A stretch of DNA of 37,330 nucleotides from assembly GCA_964544085.1 (NCBI GenBank), contig CAZIZT010000016.1, positions 1 through 37,330 on the forward strand. The letters run 5' to 3'. Both the position numbers and the translations under genes were made by a program. Shown here in pieces: positions 21,481-29,979 of this stretch. The stretch is from CAZIZT01 sp964544085 (GTDB taxonomy: Bacteria > Campylobacterota_A > Desulfurellia > Desulfurellales > Hippeaceae). The notes under the pieces are model-generated. The model worked only from the letters and a program-made list of their open reading frames with translations. It was not told where the DNA came from and ran no database searches. Each line of letters begins with the position of its first letter. Positions within the stretch are counted from its first letter, which is position 1.

Positions 21481-23712
21481 TCAAATGGATTCCACAATCT
21501 CATTTAAAATCTTGCTTGGCCTCATGATAGCCGAGGTTTTTTCAGGGTCTGGATAATAGTAACCGCCAATATCCACCGGCTTGCCCTGTGCCTCGAGCAA
21601 CTCTTTGTTGATCTCATCCTCATTTCTTGAAAGTTTTTCATAGATATCTGCAAAGTGGCTTTTCAGCTGATCGTCCTCATCCTGCTCTGATAGAGCCTTT
21701 GCAAGGTACATCAGGAAGTAGTAGTGTTCTCCTCTGTTGTCAAGCTCCCCTACCTTTCTGGAGGGCCATTTCTTGTTTTCAAGCAACATTCCCACAGCTT
21801 TATCCATAGCCTGAGCTATGAGTTTCACCTTATTATTGCCGGTTTTCTCATAGATAAACTCCAAAGAAGCCGTAAGGGCGGTAAATTCACCGAGAGAATC
21901 CCATCTTAGATGCCCTTCCTCAAGCATCTGCTGCACATGCTTCGGAGCGGAACCACCCGCACCGGTTTCAAAAAGACCACCACCAGCAAGAAGTGGCACA
22001 ATTGAGAGCATCTTTGCGCTTGTCCCTATCTCAAGAATCGGGAAAAGATCCGTCAGGTAATCCCTCAACACGTTTCCTGTGACAGAAATCGTGTTTTTTC
22101 CCTCTCTAATGCGCTTCAGAGAAAACTTCGTCGCTTCAATTGGGTCCATTATTCTGATATCAAGTCCGCTTAAATCGTGTTCTTTCAAATACTTCTCTAC
22201 CTTTTTAATCATCTGTGCATCATGAGCCCTGTTCTTATCAAGCCAGAAAACTGCCGGATCACCTGTCGCCCTTGCCCTTCTAACGGCAAGCCCTACCCAG
22301 TCTTTTATTGCAACATCCTTGGCTTGACAGGCCCTCCAGATGTCCCCGGCTTCTACATTATGCTCCATCAGCACATTTCCGCTTTCATCGACAATCCGCA
22401 CAGTTCCATCGTGAGGAATGATGAATGTCTTGTCGTGAGAGCCATATTCCTCAGCTTTCATCGCCATCAATCCTACGTTGGAGACGCTGCCCATTGTTGA
22501 ACGGTCAAACGCCCCATTCGCCTTACAATCATCTATAACAACCTGGTAGAAGCGGGAGTAGCACCTGTCGGGCAAAACCGCCTTTGTATCGTGCAACTGA
22601 TCATCAGCACCCCACATCTTACCGCCGTCCCTTATGACAACTGGCATAGATGCATCAATGATCACAAGGTTTGGTGCATGCAGATTTGTGATACCCTTTC
22701 TGCTGTCAACCATTGCAAGATCGGGATTTTTCTCATAGATCCTCTTGATCTCATCTCTAATAGCCTGCTGTTTATCCTCAGGCAATTTTGAGAGCTTCGC
22801 CTCAAGATCTGTAAGTCCGTTGTTTGGATTAAAGCCTATCTCTTCAAGCTCCTTCCCAAACTTTTCAAACAGATCTTTGAAGTATACCTTAACCATATGT
22901 CCAAATAGCACAGGGTCGGACACCTTCATCATTGTTGCCTTCAGATGTAGCGACAGCAACAACCCCTGTTTTCTGGCATCTTCTATCTGCTCTTCGTAAA
23001 ACTTCTTCAGGGCTTTAGCGCTCATGAAGGTTCCATCCAGCACCTCACCATCATCAAGCTTCAGATTCTCCTTCAAAACAGTAACATTACCATCCTTATC
23101 AACCAACTCGATTCTGACAGTGGTTGCTTTTTCAATCGTTACAGACTTCTCATTGCCATAGAAGTCGTTGTCCTCCATATGAGCAACGTGACACTTGGAG
23201 TCGGAACTCCACGGTTTCAGGGGCAAGCCCATGGCATCCGGATACTTCTTTGCATACTCCTTGACGGCTTTTGGAGCCCTCCTGTCGGAATTACCCTGCC
23301 TGATAACAGGGTTAACTGCACTTCCAAGTACCTTGGCGTAGCGTTCCGCAAGCTCCTTCTCTTCCTGCGTTGACGGCTCTTCAGGGTAATCTGGAACATC
23401 AAACCCCTTGGATTGAAGCTCCTTTATAGCCGCCTTAAGCTGCACAACGGATGCGCTGATGTTGGGAAGTTTGATAATATTCGCTTCCGGCCTGTTTACA
23501 AGCTCACCCAAATAGGCAAGATCATCCGAAACCCTTTGATCCTCCCTTAAACGTTCAGGAAACAGTGCCAAAATCCTGCCCGCAAGAGAGATATCCCTTG
23601 TTTCGACCTCAATGTCTCCGTGCTTCAACAACCTTTTCACTATAGGTAAAAAGGAATAGGTTGCAAGAAGCGGAGCCTCGTCAGTCAGCGTCCATACGAT
23701 CTTGGTAGTCAT
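21481..23712 (-). CDS. icd: Isocitrate dehydrogenase [NADP+], monomeric type
   Basis: At 743 residues this is the large monomeric IDH, unrelated in length to the roughly 400-residue dimeric enzyme. Substrate and cofactor motifs include VNPVIRQGNSDRRAP (133-147) and, in the centre, the DSRKGITNLHAPN and DDQLHDTKAVLPD regions. It converts isocitrate and NADP+ to 2-oxoglutarate, or the reverse when CO2 is being fixed. It sits directly upstream of korDABC, so two successive TCA steps are encoded together. AAGGAG precedes the ATG with 8-base spacing. Its long leader contains a possible small reading frame. Confidence 0.95.
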   Translation of the reverse strand: MTTKIVWTLTDEAPLLATYSFLPIVKRLLKHGDIEVETRDISLAGRILALFPERLREDQRVSDDLAYLGELVNRPEANIIKLPNISASVVQLKAAIKELQSKGFDVPDYPEEPSTQEEKELAERYAKVLGSAVNPVIRQGNSDRRAPKAVKEYAKKYPDAMGLPLKPWSSDSKCHVAHMEDNDFYGNEKSVTIEKATTVRIELVDKDGNVTVLKENLKLDDGEVLDGTFMSAKALKKFYEEQIEDARKQGLLLSLHLKATMMKVSDPVLFGHMVKVYFKDLFEKFGKELEEIGFNPNNGLTDLEAKLSKLPEDKQQAIRDEIKRIYEKNPDLAMVDSRKGITNLHAPNLVIIDASMPVVIRDGGKMWGADDQLHDTKAVLPDRCYSRFYQVVIDDCKANGAFDRSTMGSVSNVGLMAMKAEEYGSHDKTFIIPHDGTVRIVDESGNVLMEHNVEAGDIWRACQAKDVAIKDWVGLAVRRARATGDPAVFWLDKNRAHDAQMIKKVEKYLKEHDLSGLDIRIMDPIEATKFSLKRIREGKNTISVTGNVLRDYLTDLFPILEIGTSAKMLSIVPLLAGGGLFETGAGGSAPKHVQQMLEEGHLRWDSLGEFTALTASLEFIYEKTGNNKVKLIAQAMDKAVGMLLENKKWPSRKVGELDNRGEHYYFLMYLAKALSEQDEDDQLKSHFADIYEKLSRNEDEINKELLEAQGKPVDIGGYYYPDPEKTSAIMRPSKILNEIVESI

Positions 23713-23737
23713 AAGCCATCTCCTTTTACAAAAATTT

Positions 23738-23785
23738 TTATCTTTTCCATTCGGATATGGCAGATTTTCTTCTTTTAAAAGCCAT
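23738..23785 (-). CDS. Possible 15-codon leader peptide upstream of idh
   Basis: In the idh leader an ATG with a GAGG site 8 bases upstream opens a 15-codon frame reading MAFKRRKSAISEWKR, closed by TAA 25 bases before the idh start codon. The peptide is very basic and has no obvious regulatory run of one amino acid. It could be a translated upstream frame or chance. Confidence 0.3.
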   Translation of the reverse strand: MAFKRRKSAISEWKR

Positions 23786-23851
23786 TATGATTTCCTCTTT
23801 TCGCCTATCGATCAAACCAAAAATTGCCTTTCCTTTTATATTCTTCGTGCA

Positions 23852-23880
23852 GATATATATAAAACGGACGTTAATGTCAA
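23852..23880 (-). promoter_or_regulatory. Promoter of the idh-kor unit
   Basis: On the minus strand: perfect -35 TTGACA (23880-23875), 17-base spacer, -10 TATATC (23857-23852) within a TA-rich run. It gives a leader of about 130 bases. A T-rich tract just upstream (minus strand, 23905-23890) follows the end of the exopolysaccharide operon. Confidence 0.6.
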
Positions 23881-23905
23881 GGAGTTTGTGGGAAAAAAGA
23901 AAAAA

Positions 23906-25987
23906 TCAACGTTTTAGGGCGTTTAGGTACACCCTGCAAATATAAGGATCCTCTGCCAGTTCCTTAACAAATAGAACCAATGCAGCACTGTTAGCCCTGT
24001 TGGTTAAAGAGAGAAACTTCAGGGCTGCCCCGGGTGCTTTTTTCACTGCAGCCCAGTATGCATAGCACAGGGAAGCCTTTAAGTCACTACTTTCTGTAAT
24101 CTTTGCCATTGCAAGCAGATACCTTCCTTTGAGTGTCCTTGCCAGAATACGCAAATTCTTATACCCTACGATTTTGATCTCAGCCCACGATAGCAGATAG
24201 CCAAGTTGTGCTGCCTTCATAAGATACTTTCTTGTTTTCTCTTTGTCACCAAGCCTCAAATACGAAAGCGCAAGTAAATGATATGCAATTGGATCGGTAT
24301 TGTTGTAGGATAGATAGGTCTTGATCATCTTGATTGCCTTTCTTGGGTCACCAATACCTTTCCCACCATAAAGATAAACGCGCGCAAGATAGAGATAGGC
24401 TATCTCACATTTCTGATTGAGTGCTTCGGTATAATACTTGAGGGCCTTTTTTATATCCGGCTTTAACAGTCCACTATCATACAGAGAGCCCATCATTACG
24501 TACCCGAAACAGTAACCCTTTTTTATCAATGTTTTTAATAGCATCACAGCATCCTGGGTGCGGCCTTTTCTTAAGTAGTAATCGACCATATATTTTGAAG
24601 CCTTAACGTTACCAAGCAGGGCTGCTTTTATCATCCAGTCAAGACCTTTCTTTTTTGCTTTTAGAGACAGGTAAATCTCTGCAATTTTCTCCATAGCATC
24701 TGCAACACCCTTTTTTGCATAGAAATAGTAGACGCTCGCTGCAAGATCCCTGTTTTTCAAAAATCCCGCCACCTCAATCTCACCAGTCGCACTCCCCAGC
24801 TCGCAGGCACGCTTGAAATATTCAAAAGCCTTGCGTCTGTTCTGTTCAACACCGATGCCATTGAGATAAAGTCTGCCCAACAGAACCAGTGCGGCTGTAT
24901 TGTTATCGGGATGCAATCTCTTTGCAAGTGTACGAATCACATTACCATAAGAACGCATATGTGATGTCTGAAATGTATAGTAAGCCCTTTTGAGCTGTTC
25001 AAAACCACCGTAGGATCTTTTGCGCGGCAGGTTAAGAATTGTTGCAAGGCCAGGACACATCTGACCAGAGATTATCCTCTCTATATCCTTTTGAGCATCG
25101 CTTGAACCCATGGATGCATACCTTTTTATGTCGCTGTAATGGTCACAAACAGTGTCATTCCACTCGATTCTGGCTATTCTATACTTGGCATTGGGCAAAT
25201 CACCCGCTTTCCTGTACCAGAAAAGCGCTTTCTCAATCATTGAGGTGTAAAGCTTTCTCTTCTTAGCTTTAAGCCTGTAATACTCAAAGGGTGTCTTTGC
25301 CACAAGGGCATCGCATCTACCTATATAAGCTCGCTTAGCGAGTTTTTCGTATATTCTACCGAGCCTGTACGCTGCACGCCTGTAACCTCTGGTGAAAAGT
25401 GCTTCAAGAATCTTGATTGCTTCCTTGTATCGCCCTGTTGAAGCATATACAGAGGCAAGCCCAAAACCCGCCTCGTCTATTCCAGCCTTATAGGCGAGCC
25501 TATAATACTTCTCAGCAAGCCTGAGGTTAACCTTGCCGAACCATCCATTCTTATAGGCATTTGCTATAACAAGATAAACGGCTGGGTTTTCGTTTGCCAG
25601 TTTAAGTAGTGCCGTATAGGCTGTATCAGCTTTAATTCGCACACCGTAGATTCCTGTTGCCGCTTTTAAAAACCAGACACGAGCCTTCTGGGGTTGATTG
25701 TGCCGCAAATAGAACATACCTATGTCCCACGCCGCTTTTAGAAATCCAAGACGGTAAGCCTTTTTGAAATACTCCACAGCATCCTGTGGCTTTCTATTTT
25801 TAAGCTGACCTGTGGCAATGAGTTTTCCCATAAAGTAAAGTGCTTCAGGGTAGCCCTTATCAGCAAGACCCTCGAAATCCCTGGCTGCTTTTTTAGATTC
25901 TCCTGCATAGTAGTACTGCTTGGCTCTGTTTATATCAGCACAAGCCGCAAGCGAAACCACCACAAGGATAAACAACAGATAGCGCAT
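23906..25987 (-). CDS. AlgK-like Sel1/TPR-repeat outer-membrane lipoprotein
   Basis: A 693-residue lipoprotein (lipobox LAAC, Cys16) made almost entirely of helical Sel1/TPR-like repeats such as DAVEYFKKAYRLGFLKAAWDIG and KAFEYFKRACELGSA. It would sit on the periplasmic face of the outer membrane. In Pseudomonas, AlgK (about 475 residues) has the same design and assembles the AlgE porin. The position one base after the algE-like stop and the operon context support that role. It is about 200 residues longer than AlgK, with Cys residues scattered in the middle. The assignment is by architecture and context rather than close sequence match. Confidence 0.75.
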   Translation of the reverse strand: MRYLLFILVVVSLAACADINRAKQYYYAGESKKAARDFEGLADKGYPEALYFMGKLIATGQLKNRKPQDAVEYFKKAYRLGFLKAAWDIGMFYLRHNQPQKARVWFLKAATGIYGVRIKADTAYTALLKLANENPAVYLVIANAYKNGWFGKVNLRLAEKYYRLAYKAGIDEAGFGLASVYASTGRYKEAIKILEALFTRGYRRAAYRLGRIYEKLAKRAYIGRCDALVAKTPFEYYRLKAKKRKLYTSMIEKALFWYRKAGDLPNAKYRIARIEWNDTVCDHYSDIKRYASMGSSDAQKDIERIISGQMCPGLATILNLPRKRSYGGFEQLKRAYYTFQTSHMRSYGNVIRTLAKRLHPDNNTAALVLLGRLYLNGIGVEQNRRKAFEYFKRACELGSATGEIEVAGFLKNRDLAASVYYFYAKKGVADAMEKIAEIYLSLKAKKKGLDWMIKAALLGNVKASKYMVDYYLRKGRTQDAVMLLKTLIKKGYCFGYVMMGSLYDSGLLKPDIKKALKYYTEALNQKCEIAYLYLARVYLYGGKGIGDPRKAIKMIKTYLSYNNTDPIAYHLLALSYLRLGDKEKTRKYLMKAAQLGYLLSWAEIKIVGYKNLRILARTLKGRYLLAMAKITESSDLKASLCYAYWAAVKKAPGAALKFLSLTNRANSAALVLFVKELAEDPYICRVYLNALKR

Positions 25988-25988
25988 C

Positions 25989-27497
25989 TCACCAGTAGTA
26001 TTTCAAATCGAAGTACAGGCTATAGGCGTTCTTAATGCTGTCCACATCATTGAAAGCTGAGCCAGCTCTAAAATAGCTTCCCACCACGTTGTACCTCCAC
26101 CTGGATGCAGTTTCACGCACCTCACCTTCATATATCAGATCAGCCTCATATCCAAGATCGCGGCTATTGCCGTTTGTGGATGTGAGATACCTTGAGAAAT
26201 AGGTTCCATAATCCTTGCTGTACTGCATATATTTAAGCAGATTTAGCTCAAGCCAGTCGTTCGTACGTACCCTGTAACCTCCAAATAGACCGGCAATTAC
26301 AATGTTGGAAAGGTCTGGATTGGCAAGCTGCCCAAAATATCTCACTGTAGTGGGACCAAGCATAATAGCCCTGTTATTGCTCAGGCGTGTTTGAATAAAT
26401 TTTTTACCAGCAAAACCTATCTGTGCACCGACACCAAAATCACCGCTCCTCAGCAAAGCTCCCAGCTCTCCTCCGATACCGTGAGCCTTCGTGGAAGAAA
26501 CACCCGTCACGTACCTACAACCCCCACACTCATCGCAAGCAGCCTCGCTTATGTTCTGGGTTCTCCCCCACACGCCAGCTACATCGAGCCAGTAGCGTAC
26601 ATAGTGTTCAAAATCATCGCCAATTGCTCCCCTCAATCGTAAACCGAGCCATGTTAAGTTATTTTTTGGCTTTGCCGGCTCCCAAACACTGTGGTGATCA
26701 CCCACAGCATTATCTATGTCGCTATACTCCTTGACAAAAAACAGCGCGGCATGATTGGCATACCTGAACTGGTAATCAAGGTTGCCGATGAGATAGTCGT
26801 AATCCTTGATGTTATTCTGTTCCTGGGAGTTACTAACCCTGCTGTCATTAAAACGTGTGCCAACAAGCACAAAACCATTGAGTTGTGTGGACAGATACTC
26901 AGCTTTAATACTGTCAAGGGAATTATAAAACCAGAAACCCCTAACATCTGCTACGGGTATTCGACCAATCGAGAGATAAACGCCGGGCATATTTGTGCCC
27001 ATTGGATTTCTTGTGGAGAAGTAAAGCTGCCTTACATCCAACCATAGCTTGTTACGATTATCATCGAGATAGTTCTGATGACCAAGGCCTAATCTTGCAT
27101 CAAGCCATACACCATAGCTACCAAGAATTTGAAACTTGTATCTTACTCCGATTCTTCCTAAAATCTCATGCCCTTTCCTGCGACAGGTATCAATCGGCTT
27201 CAATCCCTCTGCAACGTGACCATTCAGGGTAACATAACGTTCACTCCATACATCCGTTATTACGCCTCCTGTCGCCCCGGACACCTTCTCAGCTAAACTC
27301 GATCTGCTCATAGCCGGAGGCGAAACGCTGTTCTCATATTCCTTGTAAGCCCTCTCCCACGGAAAGACCTTCTGAGTGGTGCTCTTAACCCTATTTTTAC
27401 ACGACGGAGCATTGCACTGAAAAGCATAGCCAAGGTAAGCAGAACAAACCACCACAGTTACAACAGCCAAACCAGACAATAATCTTTTCACGCTCAT
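25989..27497 (-). CDS. AlgE-like outer-membrane exopolysaccharide export porin
   Basis: A 502-residue exported protein (signal peptide about 1-25) ending in the aromatic strand YFDLKYYW, predicted to be a beta-barrel. The middle (LWLDVRQLYFSTR... VYLSIGRIPVADVRGFWFYNSLDSIKAE) matches the AlgE/alginate-export pattern of an arginine-rich strand followed by a 'GR...WF' turn. The tail alternates polar and aromatic residues. The N-terminal mature region has a Cys pair (28, 33), and a loop near 321-327 reads CDECGGC, unusual for an outer-membrane porin. It starts one base after the algG-like stop. Export of the polymer made by the Alg8-like enzyme is the inferred job. Confidence 0.8.
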   Translation of the reverse strand: MSVKRLLSGLAVVTVVVCSAYLGYAFQCNAPSCKNRVKSTTQKVFPWERAYKEYENSVSPPAMSRSSLAEKVSGATGGVITDVWSERYVTLNGHVAEGLKPIDTCRRKGHEILGRIGVRYKFQILGSYGVWLDARLGLGHQNYLDDNRNKLWLDVRQLYFSTRNPMGTNMPGVYLSIGRIPVADVRGFWFYNSLDSIKAEYLSTQLNGFVLVGTRFNDSRVSNSQEQNNIKDYDYLIGNLDYQFRYANHAALFFVKEYSDIDNAVGDHHSVWEPAKPKNNLTWLGLRLRGAIGDDFEHYVRYWLDVAGVWGRTQNISEAACDECGGCRYVTGVSSTKAHGIGGELGALLRSGDFGVGAQIGFAGKKFIQTRLSNNRAIMLGPTTVRYFGQLANPDLSNIVIAGLFGGYRVRTNDWLELNLLKYMQYSKDYGTYFSRYLTSTNGNSRDLGYEADLIYEGEVRETASRWRYNVVGSYFRAGSAFNDVDSIKNAYSLYFDLKYYW

Positions 27498-27498
27498 C

Positions 27499-29979
27499 TC
27501 ACAAACCCTCGTAAAAGTATCTTGTTTTAAGGTTATTTATGGTTTCCGAAACAGGTAGCTTATCAACCCTGAATACGTTCATTTTCTTAATAATCCTCTC
27601 AAGTTGCGGCTCAATGAGCGAGAAATCCTTTTCCCTGCTTTGCGACAGAAGCTCCTTCCACGCCCTGTACGTGCTGAGGCGCTTTATAAAAAATCGAAGT
27701 AAAACCGGATTCCTGAACGCAAGCTGAAGTTTGATATCCGTTGAGAGCCTCCTGTACCAGCTGTAAAAGGCCTTTCTTGAGCTATTCTTGACAGGGAGCA
27801 TCTTTTTAATGGATTCAGCGGCAGCCATAGCGCTCTGTATCCACCGTTTTCTGATTACCTGTGAGAAATAACGTGAATAGGAACCAGCTCTCGAAAGATT
27901 GTACCTCCTCGAAAACTTCACAACCCTATCAAAAACCTCTGCCTTTTTGGCATCAACAAATGTGCAACACCTTACGCCCTTTCCGCATTCTATAAATTGT
28001 CCCTTTTTAAGCCTGTTCAAGGCAATCGATACAGCCCTATCAATTGTTGTAGCCTCGTAGGGATAAAACAGAGGAAGAAGCTGCATCACCTGCATGGCTG
28101 ATGTGTTACCCAAAATTGCCGACTCTGCTATAAGGATAAGACCCTCGAAACGCCTTTTAGCATCACCGGACAACAATCTATCAACACCAAGGTACAGTAT
28201 CGCATAGCTCTCCGCAAAGGGGGCGGCAGAAAGAAACCACTCTTCACCGCAGTTGATATAGGACTCCCTTTCCGACTGAGAGCGAGCATTTAATGCGTTG
28301 GTTTTTACAAGCACACCTATAGCCGTCTTGGCTTCAGGATTACCCTTCTTCTCTATATTTTTGAGGGCTTCCTCAACATAACTCGACAGCTCCGGCATGC
28401 TCTTTTTTATCCACTTTTTGTTTCCGTAGCCGTATATAATGACCGGTCTTTTGCTTTGATTCCTCAGTATTTCACTTGCAAATCTTTTCAAATCGCCTGA
28501 AAAGATCACGCTCTGGGGATAAAAGCTATTTTTGAATATGGCAACAGCAGCCCTGTTGTGCGTTTTCACATCTCCTCCAAGGTTCAATCTGAACCTATTT
28601 CCCTCCACCCAGGCAGATGCCTCCATACGATACGGGTCCCTGAACAGATTCCTGTACCTCATATAACTCAATGAAGCTATAGCAATATTCACTCCACTGC
28701 CGGCGTTATGTACGATAACATTGCCCTTTATTAGTATATTTACCGAGTTTCTTACATAGATCCCGTAAGCGTTATTTCTGAACACATAATTGCCCAAAAC
28801 CCCATTATAGTTGCTCTCAACGATAGCTATTCCCCCAAGCAGATTACCGAATGTAGCGTTCTTTTGAACAACCGCATAGGAGGACCTGTCCATCATTATG
28901 CCAGCACCAGCATTGCCTGCGCAGATATTGGAATAAACATAGCCCTTAACGTATCTTGAGAATATCAAGCCATGAGCTTTCTTTGTGCCTGTAAAGATGT
29001 TATACGCCACAAGCACATTTTCAGACCAATCGTGGGGATCAAAATCATACTGCAGATTATCATGCACATAATTACCAACAAACACCACACCACACGCCCT
29101 GTTTGAATAGAAACCCATGTAGTTATCGTAAATATCGTTTCCCACAAACACACCGTATGAGCAGCCTACAGGAATTATCAAACCGAGCGCACTAACTGCA
29201 GGGTTTGTTGAATATGCAGAAGATATAGAGATGCCGAATGTACCGTACATCCCCCTGTACCCCAGACCCACAATCTTAGAGTTAACTACAACCATATGAC
29301 CACCACGCAACGCTAATAAATACGGTCTGGGTGACATCTTTCCGTACAGGTAGTAATCCTCCGCTGTTAGATGTTTCCTTGGCGGAATCTCACCTTTCTG
29401 AGAATCCCACGCCTCAACAACGGCGTTACCTATGTATAGCTTTCCCTGAGAAAATATCGGAGCTCCCGGATTAATATCCAGCCTCAACACAACATTTTTC
29501 ACAACAAGAGAAGCTGTAGGTGTTATGAATATAGGCATGTGTAACGTGTAAACGTTACCATGCCTGGAAAGGATTGATGGATTGTTTATGAATCTGTAAA
29601 GCATATCCAGATTGTAAACGCCATCTTTCAGTACAACACAATAAACACCCTTGAAGTCAGCCCTGCTCCATTTCACCAGATACTCACGGAACGGAAGAAA
29701 AAAAAGCCACGTAACAGGAACAACGGATATGCCGCTTCCATAAAATTTGGATGGAAAGCCATCCAATACCCTTTCAGGCTTAAAGTAAACAAGTAACGAG
29801 TCCACATCTACCACACTCGGTTTAAGTCTCGCAGGTACAATAAGATCACTACCTTTTGGTATTTTAACAAAGAATTTCTTCAAAGCTTTATTCAGAATAC
29901 GCTGCTCAACCGATTGGGATGCAAACACTGATACAGCTATACCCAGAACAAGAAAGAAAACCGCAAGCGCTTTTCTCAT
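27499..29979 (-). CDS. algG: AlgG-like mannuronan C5-epimerase with extra C-terminal helical domain
   Basis: An 826-residue exported protein (signal peptide 1-20). Residues of about 150-500 form a right-handed beta-helix typical of AlgG, including the catalytic DPHD motif (D314-D317, with H316 as the expected catalytic histidine), preceded by NYVHDNLQYDF and followed by KAHGLIFSR and GIYVRNSVNILIKGN, all matching Pseudomonas AlgG. AlgG converts D-mannuronate to L-guluronate in the polymer in the periplasm. AlgG is about 540 residues; here some 300 residues follow (about 520-826), alpha-helical, with a Sel1-like segment (578-638). It overlaps alg44 by ATGA. Confidence 0.9.
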   Translation of the reverse strand: MRKALAVFFLVLGIAVSVFASQSVEQRILNKALKKFFVKIPKGSDLIVPARLKPSVVDVDSLLVYFKPERVLDGFPSKFYGSGISVVPVTWLFFLPFREYLVKWSRADFKGVYCVVLKDGVYNLDMLYRFINNPSILSRHGNVYTLHMPIFITPTASLVVKNVVLRLDINPGAPIFSQGKLYIGNAVVEAWDSQKGEIPPRKHLTAEDYYLYGKMSPRPYLLALRGGHMVVVNSKIVGLGYRGMYGTFGISISSAYSTNPAVSALGLIIPVGCSYGVFVGNDIYDNYMGFYSNRACGVVFVGNYVHDNLQYDFDPHDWSENVLVAYNIFTGTKKAHGLIFSRYVKGYVYSNICAGNAGAGIMMDRSSYAVVQKNATFGNLLGGIAIVESNYNGVLGNYVFRNNAYGIYVRNSVNILIKGNVIVHNAGSGVNIAIASLSYMRYRNLFRDPYRMEASAWVEGNRFRLNLGGDVKTHNRAAVAIFKNSFYPQSVIFSGDLKRFASEILRNQSKRPVIIYGYGNKKWIKKSMPELSSYVEEALKNIEKKGNPEAKTAIGVLVKTNALNARSQSERESYINCGEEWFLSAAPFAESYAILYLGVDRLLSGDAKRRFEGLILIAESAILGNTSAMQVMQLLPLFYPYEATTIDRAVSIALNRLKKGQFIECGKGVRCCTFVDAKKAEVFDRVVKFSRRYNLSRAGSYSRYFSQVIRKRWIQSAMAAAESIKKMLPVKNSSRKAFYSWYRRLSTDIKLQLAFRNPVLLRFFIKRLSTYRAWKELLSQSREKDFSLIEPQLERIIKKMNVFRVDKLPVSETINNLKTRYFYEGL

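Noticed and set aside
23890..23920. Terminator after the algK-like gene
   Set aside because: A T-rich tract is present, but the only stem before it is four base pairs (AACG/CGTT), too weak to call.
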